Source of the DNA: Bradyrhizobium sp. Ec3.3
GTDB taxonomy: Bacteria > Pseudomonadota > Alphaproteobacteria > Rhizobiales > Xanthobacteraceae
DNA: 53,394 nt
Assembly: GCF_000472925.1 (NCBI RefSeq)
Contig: NZ_AXAS01000059.1
Span: 764 to 54,157 of the forward strand
Reading direction: 5' to 3'
This document shows positions 17,321 to 25,236 of this stretch, one piece after another. Position numbers and translations under genes: made by a program. How positions within the stretch are numbered: the first letter of the stretch is position 1; every line of letters begins with the position of its first letter. The notes under the pieces were generated by a model that did no database searches, was not told where the DNA came from, and saw nothing but the letters and a program-made list of their open reading frames with translations.

Positions 17321-17554
17321 ATGAGAATCATGGATGCAACTGCATTGTCAGGTTTGGCTCGCAGGACGGCTGAGTCAGCCTCCGACTTCGCCAGCGTCGT
17401 TCGCAACCTGATTCTGGACGTGCGCGACAGTTACCGGCCCGAGTTGCACTACATGCGCGGCCCTGGTCCGAAATGGCGCGCCAAGCATCAGCCCTGGCTG
17501 AAATTCGATTCTCCAGCGGTACCGCCAGGCGGGCAGCACCGCGTGTCGCTGTAG
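17321..17554 (+). CDS. Hypothetical protein
   Basis: A 77-residue frame starting MRIMDATALSGLARRTAE, with AGGA before the ATG. The frame is open upstream to 17195, but that extension does not look coding. The content (FASVVRNLILDVRDSYRPEL) is plausible protein with normal codon use, ending in a Pro-rich tail. No domain recognised. It precedes the ClpP-like gene by about 55 bases on the same strand. Confidence 0.4.
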   Translation: MRIMDATALSGLARRTAESASDFASVVRNLILDVRDSYRPELHYMRGPGPKWRAKHQPWLKFDSPAVPPGGQHRVSL

Positions 17555-17610
17555 GTACGCCGCTGCGACGGCTCAGCCCCACTCGATAGTCAAGCAGAGG
17601 TCACGGAATC

Positions 17611-18564
17611 ATGCTCATCTCGCGGGCCGGATCCTCGGAGCGCCCCCACATCTCCGATCCGACCTCGGCTCGCGCTCGTTGGGTGGAAATCCGAGGTTGG
17701 ATGCTGCTCATTGGCGCGGCTCTTTGCATCGCATTGGTGGCTATGCTGAGCGGTTCGGCGCATGCCGGCGAAGACCGCAAATTGCCAATGAAGTTTAGCT
17801 GGGTCGCTTGCCAGCCGAATTGCCGGGGCTGGATCAGCGCTGTCGGCATCGTGACCGCCGCCAGTCCAAGAGATTTCGATGAATTCGCGCGCGGCCGACA
17901 GCTCGGCGGCGTGACCATCGTGCTGGATTCGAGCGGCGGTTCGGTCAACGACTCGATTGCGCTTGGACGGCGCTGGCGCAATCTCGGGGCGCTGACCACC
18001 GTCGGCGTCAGCGTTCAGACCAACACGGCGCAAAGCGATCCTGTCAACGTGACGCCCGTGGCCTATTGCGAGTCGATGTGCGTCTTCCTGCTTCTGTCGG
18101 GCAAGACGCGTTACGTGCCCGAGACCGCCCATGTTCGTGTGCATCAGATATGGATGGGCGACCGCGCCAATGACGCCAGGGCCGCGACCTACAGCGCAGA
18201 TGATCTAACAATCGTGGAACGCGATATCGGGCGTCTCGCCAAATACACCTTTGACATGGGCGGTGCGGGCGATCTGTTGTCGCTTTCGTTGAACGTGCCG
18301 CCCTGGGAGGATCTGCATGAGCTGTCACGGGACGAGTTGCGACTGACCAATCTCGTCAACACCGATATGGTTGATCAGCCGGGCAGCCCCAACGCAGCGG
18401 CGGGCGAGCTCAAGCTCAAACCAGTGCAAGAGCGCTTCGTAGGCGGTGCCGTTGCGACTGAAACATATTCGGAGGCGGCGAAATCGATCAACTCGGCTGA
18501 AGCTGCGGGGCGGATGGGCAGCGTGAGGGCGGCAGCTGTGGTGCCTGGAGCCCGCACACGTTAG
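17611..18564 (+). CDS. Exported ClpP/crotonase-fold protein
   Basis: A 317-residue protein with one N-terminal membrane/signal segment (WMLLIGAALCIALVAML, then AHAGED). The central region has the ClpP-like fold: GVTIVLDSSGGSVNDSIALG, then YCESMCVFLLLSG with Ser at about residue 155, then HVRVHQIWMG with His at about 178. The Ser-His spacing of 23 is close to that of ClpP (25), so it may be a serine protease acting in or near the periplasm. The C-terminal 90 residues are unlike ClpP. The start could be further in, nearer the signal segment. Substrate unknown. Confidence 0.75.
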   Translation: MLISRAGSSERPHISDPTSARARWVEIRGWMLLIGAALCIALVAMLSGSAHAGEDRKLPMKFSWVACQPNCRGWISAVGIVTAASPRDFDEFARGRQLGGVTIVLDSSGGSVNDSIALGRRWRNLGALTTVGVSVQTNTAQSDPVNVTPVAYCESMCVFLLLSGKTRYVPETAHVRVHQIWMGDRANDARAATYSADDLTIVERDIGRLAKYTFDMGGAGDLLSLSLNVPPWEDLHELSRDELRLTNLVNTDMVDQPGSPNAAAGELKLKPVQERFVGGAVATETYSEAAKSINSAEAAGRMGSVRAAAVVPGARTR

Positions 18565-18729
18565 TGAATCTTGATCACTTCCAGAGGAAGTCGCAACTCT
18601 GCGGCCCGCTCGTCGCGATCCTTTTTTCGGAACTCGTTCTCGCGCCGCTCGAAATCAACTAGCTCCTTGCGAGCCGCTTCAAGAAGGCGGTCACGTGGCG
18701 TGATTCCTGATTGATCGCGTTCCGTCATG
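18561..18729 (-). pseudogene. Frameshifted 55-residue microgene
   Basis: From the ATG at 18729 the minus strand reads MTE and soon stops. Removing one A from the GAAA run at codons 3-4 restores a 55-residue frame: MTERDQSGITPRDRLLEAA, then RKELVDFERRENEFRKKD, then LRLPLEVIKIH and a stop. The restored frame has no other start codon, and a related gene start near 34650 reads MSERNQ in the restored frame. I infer a one-base insertion. Its stop overlaps the stop of the convergent ClpP-like gene. Confidence 0.6.
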
Positions 18730-18817
18730 GCTTGCCCCGTCTGCTTATGCCTAACCTAAGTCACAAGGTCGGGCCCGCAAAGGCTTCAGTGACGTAAGAT
18801 TACGGATTTATGACGGC
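18711..18817 (-). repeat. Repeated upstream element, copy A
   Basis: The region upstream of the frameshifted microgene shares a 25-base exact stretch (18793-18817) and a 13-base stretch (GCTTGCCCCGTCT, 18731-18743) with 34621-34727. The spacing between the two blocks matches to within about a base. In both places the GCTTGCCCC block lies next to a minus-strand ATG beginning M(T/S)ER(D/N)Q. It is probably a conserved promoter and leader for a small-gene family. Confidence 0.6.
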
Positions 18818-18819
18818 GA

Positions 18820-19056
18820 TCAGCGGAAATGCTTGCCCTGTGCAGGGCCTTCGTTCGCGGTCCGTTCGATGGGATCATCCCCTTGAGAGGTCGAAGAAGT
18901 TTTGCCGGGATAGTGACTGCGGGCCTGGCGAGTTCGGATGTGTTCGGCGCGGTGCGCGATTAAAAGGGACGCCAGCGCGGCGGTGTCGGAGACTCCGGGG
19001 GCCGCGTCATCTCCTGCTACCGCAATCAGCCAGCCTCCCGGCACATCAAACCGCAC
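18820..19056 (-). CDS. Possible small protein, uncertain
   Basis: A minus-strand frame from a GTG reads VRFDVPGGWLIAVAGDD and then DTAALASLLIAHRAEHIR, ending in an Asp/Lys-rich tail. The first 45 residues look like real protein; the tail is less convincing. The frame is open a little further upstream without a standard start. No ribosome site was clear and no domain was recognised. It ends just before the repeated element. Confidence 0.3.
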   Translation of the reverse strand: MRFDVPGGWLIAVAGDDAAPGVSDTAALASLLIAHRAEHIRTRQARSHYPGKTSSTSQGDDPIERTANEGPAQGKHFR

Positions 19057-19154
19057 TTCGACGACGGGTATCGCGAATTTCAGTCTCCGAAGGGGATTTC
19101 AGAAGTTTTTCGACGCAATCGGTGCAAGCCGAACATCGCCCGGACGCTAACCCG

Positions 19155-19508
19155 TTAGGAAGGATCGTGGGATCCGCAGAAAACGCCCTTGCTGGTGCCC
19201 TGCGTTGTTTGGGCTCCTGCGCTCAGAACCGCTCGAAGCCGAACGACGAGTTCGCAAGCTCGCTTGCCGTCCACGGCGATACTGCTGAGGATCTCTCGCA
19301 CTTCTTCCAGGTCCGGCGGTTGAACACGCAACCATCGTGACCCAGCCTGTGCACCCATGACTATCGCCGCGATCGCGTCGATGATCTCGTGGAGCTCTGC
19401 ATCAAAGGGACGCGCGGTATCCGGCGGCGTCTGCATGAGTGTTTCGTCTTCGCTTACCCTTTCCTCGAATGGCATGTCGCGTTGGACTATTGGTTGCGTG
19501 ATAGTCAT
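19155..19508 (-). CDS. Stand-alone histidine-kinase dimerisation (DHp-like) protein
   Basis: A 117-residue protein whose residues about 38-95 align with the DHp domain of FixL-like kinases: HEIIDAIAAIVMGAQAGSRW, then LRVQPPDLEEVREILSSIA, then DGKRACELVVRLRAVL. The same stretch in the kinase at 9891 reads HEIAQPIASARNN and QPPDLSEVREAL. His40 sits where the phospho-acceptor sits, but the NQP signature is replaced by IDA and no ATPase domain follows. It could be a phosphotransfer protein, a dimerisation decoy for a kinase, or a relic. It is about 40 bases downstream of the DUF302 gene on the same strand. Confidence 0.7.
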   Translation of the reverse strand: MTITQPIVQRDMPFEERVSEDETLMQTPPDTARPFDAELHEIIDAIAAIVMGAQAGSRWLRVQPPDLEEVREILSSIAVDGKRACELVVRLRAVLSAGAQTTQGTSKGVFCGSHDPS

Positions 19509-19549
19509 CGGCGTGCTCCGAAGTTTAGTCCTTGAACTGCCATTGGTTG

Positions 19550-19954
19550 TCAGGTTGCGGTCGTTGCCTTGCTTGCGATCGCCTGCAATGCGGCAGCCAT
19601 GGCGTTGACGGTCGTATCATTTGCACCGTCCACGCCATGGTGGTGCGCAAGAAACGCTGGATCGTTGTAAGACAACCACGTGGTGCCCGATGCGTCCTGC
19701 CAGACCAGGGTCTTCAGAGGCAGATCTATGCCGATCATCTGATTTGACTGCATCAGCGGCGTGCCGGTCTTTGCGTTGCCGAAGATCAAGAGTTCCGTGG
19801 GGCGCAGCGGGAGCCCCGCGGCGGTCGCGCCCGCGGCGTGATCAATATGGGCAAAGACGGTCATTCCCCTGGCGCGGACCTCGGCCTCGAACCGATTCAT
19901 CGTTTCCTCGGGTCCGTTTCGACTTTCGATAGTAATCAATCCATTTGCGGTCAT
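19550..19954 (-). CDS. DUF302 family protein
   Basis: A 134-residue protein starting MTANGLITIESRNG. It has the DUF302 pattern: a variable-length first helix (PEETMNRFEAEVRARGMTVFAHIDH), RPTELLIFGNAKTGTPLM, the DLPLKTLVWQD strand and the WLSYNDPAFLAHHH end. DUF302 proteins are small alpha+beta folds often near thiol, sulfur or redox genes, with no agreed activity. The upstream in-frame extension to 20113 is rejected because it overlaps the start of the divergent regulator. It is the first gene of a two-gene unit with the DHp-like protein. Confidence 0.85.
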   Translation of the reverse strand: MTANGLITIESRNGPEETMNRFEAEVRARGMTVFAHIDHAAGATAAGLPLRPTELLIFGNAKTGTPLMQSNQMIGIDLPLKTLVWQDASGTTWLSYNDPAFLAHHHGVDGANDTTVNAMAAALQAIASKATTAT

Positions 19955-20115
19955 GGCGTTGCGGCCCAGAGAATGTTCGATGACTGACCCTATCCCCAGG
20001 GGCCGCATTTCGCCTTGAGCCAGTTCTGAAAAGTCCTGAAAAGCACTGCGCGGGAACCGCAGATTGTCCCGCAAAGCCGTCCGAAATGGCCTTAAAATGC
20101 CCGAAAGGAGCACGG

Positions 20116-22971
20116 ATGCGGGGCCAGGACCGACAGCCCGTTTACAGGTCGGGCGCTTGGGAAATCGATCTCGCTCGCCGCGAGATGCGGTTGAACGGCG
20201 TTCCGACTGACCTTGGAAGTCGGGCGTTTGAAATTCTCGAGACGCTCGTCCAGTCGGCGGGCGAACTGATCGACAAGTATGATTTGATGAATCGTGTATG
20301 GCCGGGCGCAGCGGTTGAGGAAAATACGCTGCAAGCTCAAATCTCCGCCATACGCAAAGCGTTGGGTCCGGACAGGGGACTCCTGAAAACGATCGCGGGT
20401 CGCGGCTACCGATTGCTGGGAGATTGGGTCATTCAGCAGGAGGCCGTCACCGCGGTGGGCATGCCGGCTGCCGAACCAATTCAAAGCCATGTCACAAATC
20501 TCACGGCCCCAACCAATGCATTGATCGGCAGAGCGGCTGCCGAGATCCAGCTATCGGAGCTACTTTCGACCTATCGAATGGTCACCATGACGGGACCGGG
20601 AGGTATCGGAAAGAGTGTCCTCGCGCATGCGGTTGCGCGCAGTCTGCTCGCGACTTTCGGAGGCGATGGTTTGCTCGTGGAACTGGCCTCGCTATCGGAC
20701 CCTGCGATGGTGCCGCTCGTGGTCGCGGCGGTTCTAGGCCTCAAGCAACGTGGCGACGAGGTATCCATCGAAACGATCACGCGTGAAATTGGTACAAAGA
20801 AACTTCTGCTTGTGCTGGATAATTGCGAGCATCTCATCGAAGGGGCTGCGCGGCTGGCGGAGGCGCTCGTACGTTCCTGTCCATATACAACGATACTGGC
20901 GACGAGCCGTGAGGTACTGCGCATCGATGGCGAGTACGTCTATCGCGTTCCTCCACTCGATATTCCGGGACAAGAGAGAGGTGGAGATCGCGATGTGCTC
21001 GGATACAGCGCAGCGCAGCTCCTGGTGGCGAGGACAAAGGCATTGAATGCCGACTTCTCGCCGAGCGCGGAAAACCTTCAACTAGTCGCGTCGATTTCGC
21101 GTCAGCTCGATGGCATCCCACTTGCCATCGAATTCGCGGCGGCCCGCATCGCAACGCTTGGATTGCAGCAGGTCGCGGCGCGCCTGCACGATCGCTTCAA
21201 TCTCCTGACCAGCGGCTTTCGAACCGCTTTGCCGCGGCATCAGACCCTGCTTGCGACCCTCGACTGGAGTTATGAGTTGCTTTCGGAGACCGAGGCCCGG
21301 GTGCTGCGCCACCTCGCGGTCTTCAATGGCAATTTTTCCCTCGATGCTGCTGCCGCGGTGACGGCAGATATGGACGCGACGGCCGCAGACATGTTGGCAG
21401 GGCTGGTCGTTAAGTCGCTCGTCGCCGCCGACTTTCAAGCCGGGGACGATCACTATCGTCTCCTAGACACGACGCGCGCCTACGCGCTCGAGAAACTGCG
21501 GGCTGCGGGCGAGTATCAGGAAGCCGCACGTCGTCATGCGGAATATTTCCGGGCTGCCCTCCTTCAGGCCGAAGCTGAGAGTAATCCCTTGCCGCAAGCC
21601 GATTGGCAGAAGCGCTACGGCCGATATCTCGGCAATGTCCGTGCCGGCCTTGACTGGGCATTCTCTGCGGACGGCGATTTGCAGGTCGGCGCTGCGTTGA
21701 CTGCCGCTGCAGTACCGTTATGGGTCCACCTGTCGCTGTTCGGCGAATGTCGCGAGCGCACCGAATTGGCGCTCGCGCGACTGGATGATGGCGCTACGGG
21801 CTCAACACGCCTGCGCATGCAGCTCTCGGCGGCGCTAGGCTGGTCGCTGACCTACAGCCAGGGACGTGCGAGAGAGACGGGTCCGGCACTGGCGATCACC
21901 CTCGAATTGGCGGAACGGCTCGACGACAAAGACTATCGCCTGCGTGCGCTGTGGGGCCTGTGTGTCGATCAGTTCAACAATGGCGAATTTCTCAAGGCGC
22001 TCGAATTCGCTCAGCGCTTCACCAGGGCGGCAGAGGAGTCGGCCGATCCGACCGACTCGATGCTGGGCGATCGCCTTCTCGCCGTGTCGCTGCACTTTCT
22101 CGGAAACCAGAAGGATGCCCGCAACCACATCGATCGAGTGGATGCGTCTCTCGATCGCCTGGTAGGAAGGCCCAGGATTTTCCCTCTCGATCTTCGCATC
22201 TCGACGCAATATTTCCGTGCCCGCATCCTGTGGCTGCAGGGTTTTGCGGGTCAGGCGCTACGGCTTGTCGAGCGCAACATCGAGGAGGGGCGCGCGAACG
22301 GCCACGCCTTGACTTTCTGTAGTGTGCTGGGACAGGCCGCGTGCCCGATCGCTTTTTGGGCCGGCGATCTCGACGCGGCGGAGCACTACGGTGACGTGCT
22401 GTTCGAGCACACCGAACGCCACGCGATACGACTATGGCGGCTTTGGGCTGGTTGTTTCAGGGGGATGGTCATGGCGAAGCGGGGTAACGTCGACGCCGGA
22501 CTGGCGCTCTTGCGTAGTGAAATCGGTCGCGCGGGTGACGCCAGGCTCCTGCCGCGCTTCCTGCTTCCGCTGGGCGAACTCGCGGTCTGTCTCGGTGAAG
22601 CAAATGAAATCGATAACGGACTTGCAGCGGTCGATGAAGCCTTGGAGCGCTGCAAAGCCAGGCACGAAGAGTGGTACGTCCCGGAGTTATTGCGCATCAA
22701 AGGCGAACTGATGCTGAAGGGGTCACCACACCGATCCGCCTCGTCAGCAGAAGCATACTTCTTCGACGCGCTCCATCTGGCAAGGCAGCAGGGCGCGCTC
22801 TTCTGGGAGTTGCGAAATGCAGTTAGCCTCGCGCGTCTCTGGGCGGCACAGGACAGGAAGGCCGAGGCGAGGCAAATCATTGCGCAGGTATGCGAGACGC
22901 GCGGAGACAGCCTCCAGATTGCCGACGCTCGCGAGGCAAGAGCGCTGCTTGATGGACTTGATGCCAAGTAG
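20116..22971 (+). CDS. Winged-helix / ATPase / TPR transcriptional regulator
   Basis: A 951-residue regulator with AAAGGAG just before its ATG. Domains in order are an OmpR-type winged helix at about residues 10-100 (SRAFEILETLVQSAGELIDK, ENTLQAQISAIRKALG, TIAGRGYRL), an NB-ARC/AAA-like ATPase at about 140-400 (Walker A TGPGGIGKS, Walker B KLLLVLDNCEH, sensor ILATSREVLRIDGE), then a long helical repeat region of TPR type to the end. This layout belongs to the SWACOS/AfsR-like signal-transduction ATPases. The inducer is unknown. It diverges from the DUF302-DHp pair, which is a plausible target. Confidence 0.9.
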   Translation: MRGQDRQPVYRSGAWEIDLARREMRLNGVPTDLGSRAFEILETLVQSAGELIDKYDLMNRVWPGAAVEENTLQAQISAIRKALGPDRGLLKTIAGRGYRLLGDWVIQQEAVTAVGMPAAEPIQSHVTNLTAPTNALIGRAAAEIQLSELLSTYRMVTMTGPGGIGKSVLAHAVARSLLATFGGDGLLVELASLSDPAMVPLVVAAVLGLKQRGDEVSIETITREIGTKKLLLVLDNCEHLIEGAARLAEALVRSCPYTTILATSREVLRIDGEYVYRVPPLDIPGQERGGDRDVLGYSAAQLLVARTKALNADFSPSAENLQLVASISRQLDGIPLAIEFAAARIATLGLQQVAARLHDRFNLLTSGFRTALPRHQTLLATLDWSYELLSETEARVLRHLAVFNGNFSLDAAAAVTADMDATAADMLAGLVVKSLVAADFQAGDDHYRLLDTTRAYALEKLRAAGEYQEAARRHAEYFRAALLQAEAESNPLPQADWQKRYGRYLGNVRAGLDWAFSADGDLQVGAALTAAAVPLWVHLSLFGECRERTELALARLDDGATGSTRLRMQLSAALGWSLTYSQGRARETGPALAITLELAERLDDKDYRLRALWGLCVDQFNNGEFLKALEFAQRFTRAAEESADPTDSMLGDRLLAVSLHFLGNQKDARNHIDRVDASLDRLVGRPRIFPLDLRISTQYFRARILWLQGFAGQALRLVERNIEEGRANGHALTFCSVLGQAACPIAFWAGDLDAAEHYGDVLFEHTERHAIRLWRLWAGCFRGMVMAKRGNVDAGLALLRSEIGRAGDARLLPRFLLPLGELAVCLGEANEIDNGLAAVDEALERCKARHEEWYVPELLRIKGELMLKGSPHRSASSAEAYFFDALHLARQQGALFWELRNAVSLARLWAAQDRKAEARQIIAQVCETRGDSLQIADAREARALLDGLDAK

Positions 22972-23439
22972 TGATCGGGCAACTCGTCGGGTTCGAGGTT
23001 TTCCGCCAAGCCTCGGCAAAACTCCGTTCGACATGGATCGGCTGCGCCGCTGAGCCAGACGCACGCGTTCGCGGTGAGGCGCTTCGAAGGGAATCGGAGA
23101 TCGCCAGCTCTTTGGAGGAAAGCGGACTCTCGGCCGGACCCACAAGCTGGCATTCTCAGATCACGGGACTGATAGCGCTCTCAAAAGAGAGTCAGCGTTG
23201 TTGTCCATCCGCAACAGCGTCACGCAGCAAGAGCCTTTGTAGCACCGGCAACTCGTTTCGATAGCAGCAAGCCGCGACCGTTCGCCGCACTCGATTTCGG
23301 TTGGACAGGGGCGTGTGATGGCGGCTTGAGCATGATCAGGCAAAGCACCGCCGTTTTGGGAAAGACGTCGAACCTGTTGAGCGGCTAGAACGCGCGCCGA
23401 ACGCTCAACGAAATGCCCCTCAACGGCGAGGACAGGTCC
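22972..23439. other. Intergenic region, no gene recognised
   Basis: A 470-base stretch between the large regulator and the AraC gene. Several short open frames occur on both strands; none shows a domain or a good ribosome site. It should carry the AraC promoter. No repeats or strong hairpins were noticed. Confidence 0.4.
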
Positions 23440-24396
23440 ATGAGCAGCAAGCCAGTCTTGCGCGATCGTTCGCAGAACAATCACCCAGACAAATCCCGGC
23501 CACAGCAGCGCGATATGCCGATCGGCGACTGTCCTCATGCCGATGCGGAAATGACACGCGTGCTCAAGACGGCGCCACTGCGCATGGCTTCAGACCCCTC
23601 CAGCGGCGTGATCACCTTCTGGAGGCACGATCCCTTGCACGACGTCGTCCGGCCCATGGCCGACCACGTCATCATGACGTTCCCCGCCGAGCCAGTGCGG
23701 TTCGAGCGCCGCGACGGGAACGTGTTCGTGCACGGAATGACGCGTCCCGGGACCGTGACGGTTATTCCGGCCGGTTCAACCTCACGATGGGACATCTACC
23801 AGCCTTTGAGTGTCCTTCAGCTCTATCTTCCGCAGGCAACGCTCAATCGCGTCGCCCACGAAGCCAGTACAACCGCCCCCGGCGAACTTGTGGAGCGAAC
23901 TGCGCATCCCGACCCCATTACATCCCGCCTGCTCCTGAGCGCGGCCGACGCCCTGGAAGGCTGCGCTGCACTGGACACGCTGTTCAGACACCAACTGACG
24001 GATCTTCTGGCTACGCGCCTGCTCACGGCGTATGGCGGCTCACCCGCAACGATCCAGCCGGTCATGGGCGGGTTGTCGCCCAAGGTGCTGGGTCGCGCCA
24101 TCGAACGCCTGCGTTCGGACAGCGATGCGGACCTATCGCTTGCCGCGCTGGCTTCGGATGCAGGCCTGTCGCGCTTCCACTTCTGCCGCGCTTTCAAGGA
24201 AAGCACCGGGCTGTCGCCGCATGCCTGGCTGCGCCAGCACCGGCTCGAGCAAGCCATGAACATGCTGCGTGACACCGACGTGTCGGTCGTCTCGGTCGCA
24301 GCGGCGCTCGGTTATTCCTCCCAGACCGCCTTCGCCGCAGCGTTCAGAAAGCTGACCGGTGAAACGCCGAGCGACTGGCGAAGACGCATGCGGTGA
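23440..24396 (+). CDS. AraC-family transcriptional regulator
   Basis: A 318-residue AraC/XylS regulator. The C-terminal 100 residues hold two HTH motifs: LSLAALASDAGLSRFHFCRA with FKESTGLSPHAWLRQHR, and VSVVSVAAALGYSSQTAFAA with FRKLTGETPSDWRRRM. The N-terminal region is a cupin-like sensing domain (VIPAGSTSRWDIYQP). The start MSSKPV is chosen over an ATG nine codons upstream because of a purine-rich stretch (GAGGACAGG) before it. An atypical SDR gene follows on the same strand 67 bases later and may be its target. Confidence 0.9.
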   Translation: MSSKPVLRDRSQNNHPDKSRPQQRDMPIGDCPHADAEMTRVLKTAPLRMASDPSSGVITFWRHDPLHDVVRPMADHVIMTFPAEPVRFERRDGNVFVHGMTRPGTVTVIPAGSTSRWDIYQPLSVLQLYLPQATLNRVAHEASTTAPGELVERTAHPDPITSRLLLSAADALEGCAALDTLFRHQLTDLLATRLLTAYGGSPATIQPVMGGLSPKVLGRAIERLRSDSDADLSLAALASDAGLSRFHFCRAFKESTGLSPHAWLRQHRLEQAMNMLRDTDVSVVSVAAALGYSSQTAFAAAFRKLTGETPSDWRRRMR

Positions 24397-24463
24397 ACAC
24401 CTTCTGCGCCGACGCTGGCCTGGCGAATGCCAAATGCGAGGTGCTTACAAAAAGGAACGGGAG

Positions 24464-25126
24464 ATGAAAACATTTCTCAGCATCGGTGCGGGCCCGGGAA
24501 TGGGCTTCGCGACCGCCGAACGCTTTGCCAGAGAGGGTTTCCAAGTGTTTTTGGCCGCTCGGAACGTCTCCAAGGCGCAAGAGCTGGCCGAAAGGCTAGT
24601 AAAGAAAGGTTACAGGGCCAACGCTCGCAAAGCGGACGCAGGCGATCCGAAGAGCGTCGCTGAACTGATCGCTGAGGTTCAGAAGCAGCACGGCTCAATC
24701 GACGTCTTGCACTACAATGCCGCATCCGCGCGCAAGGCGACCCTCTCTGAACAGTCGCGCGACAGCTTCAACAGTGATCTTGCCGTGAACATCGGAGGGG
24801 CGCTTGTCGCCGCTCAGGCGGTCGCCCCGAAGATGGAGGATCAGAGGTCCGGTGCGATCCTGTTGACGGGAGGTGGCTTCGCGCTCGCTCCCAGCCCGGA
24901 CTATCTCTCAGTCAGCATCGGCAAGGCCGGGATTCGTGCTTTGGCTCGCGGACTTTTTGAATCGTTCCGAGAAAAGGGAATTCACGTCGCGACGGTGACC
25001 GTCTGTACCTTTGTTTCCCCAGACTCGAAGGAGGCCTCATCGGTGGCCGAACAGTTCTGGCAGCTGTACAGCCAGCCGAAGGACTCCTGGACCGTCGAAG
25101 CGAGCTACCCCCCTCCGAGCGCATGA
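24464..25126 (+). CDS. Atypical SDR-fold oxidoreductase
   Basis: A 220-residue SDR-fold protein starting MKTFLSIGAGPGMGFATAERF. The Rossmann glycine motif is GAGPGMG instead of TGxxxGIG. The NNAG position reads YNAAS, and the YxxxK site reads VSIGK, so the usual catalytic Tyr is missing although a Tyr lies two residues earlier (DYLSVSIGK). It resembles the two SDRs in the 37-49 kb operon, which also lack the Tyr. It follows the AraC gene and has a purine-rich ribosome site (AAAGGAACGGGAG). It may be a reductase with altered chemistry or a binding protein. Substrate unknown. Confidence 0.85.
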   Translation: MKTFLSIGAGPGMGFATAERFAREGFQVFLAARNVSKAQELAERLVKKGYRANARKADAGDPKSVAELIAEVQKQHGSIDVLHYNAASARKATLSEQSRDSFNSDLAVNIGGALVAAQAVAPKMEDQRSGAILLTGGGFALAPSPDYLSVSIGKAGIRALARGLFESFREKGIHVATVTVCTFVSPDSKEASSVAEQFWQLYSQPKDSWTVEASYPPPSA

Positions 25127-25236
25127 CAGGAAGGTGATTTCAGGTGTTGCGACATCACCACCGTGGGGCCTGCAGGCAAAAAGGGCCAACACATCGCGAC
25201 GTAGGATCACGCGAGGAGCGGTCGCACAGGCCGGGA

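Noticed and set aside
19357..19747. Plus-strand frames over the DHp and DUF302 genes
   Set aside because: Both minus-strand genes are recognised by family; these frames are shadows.
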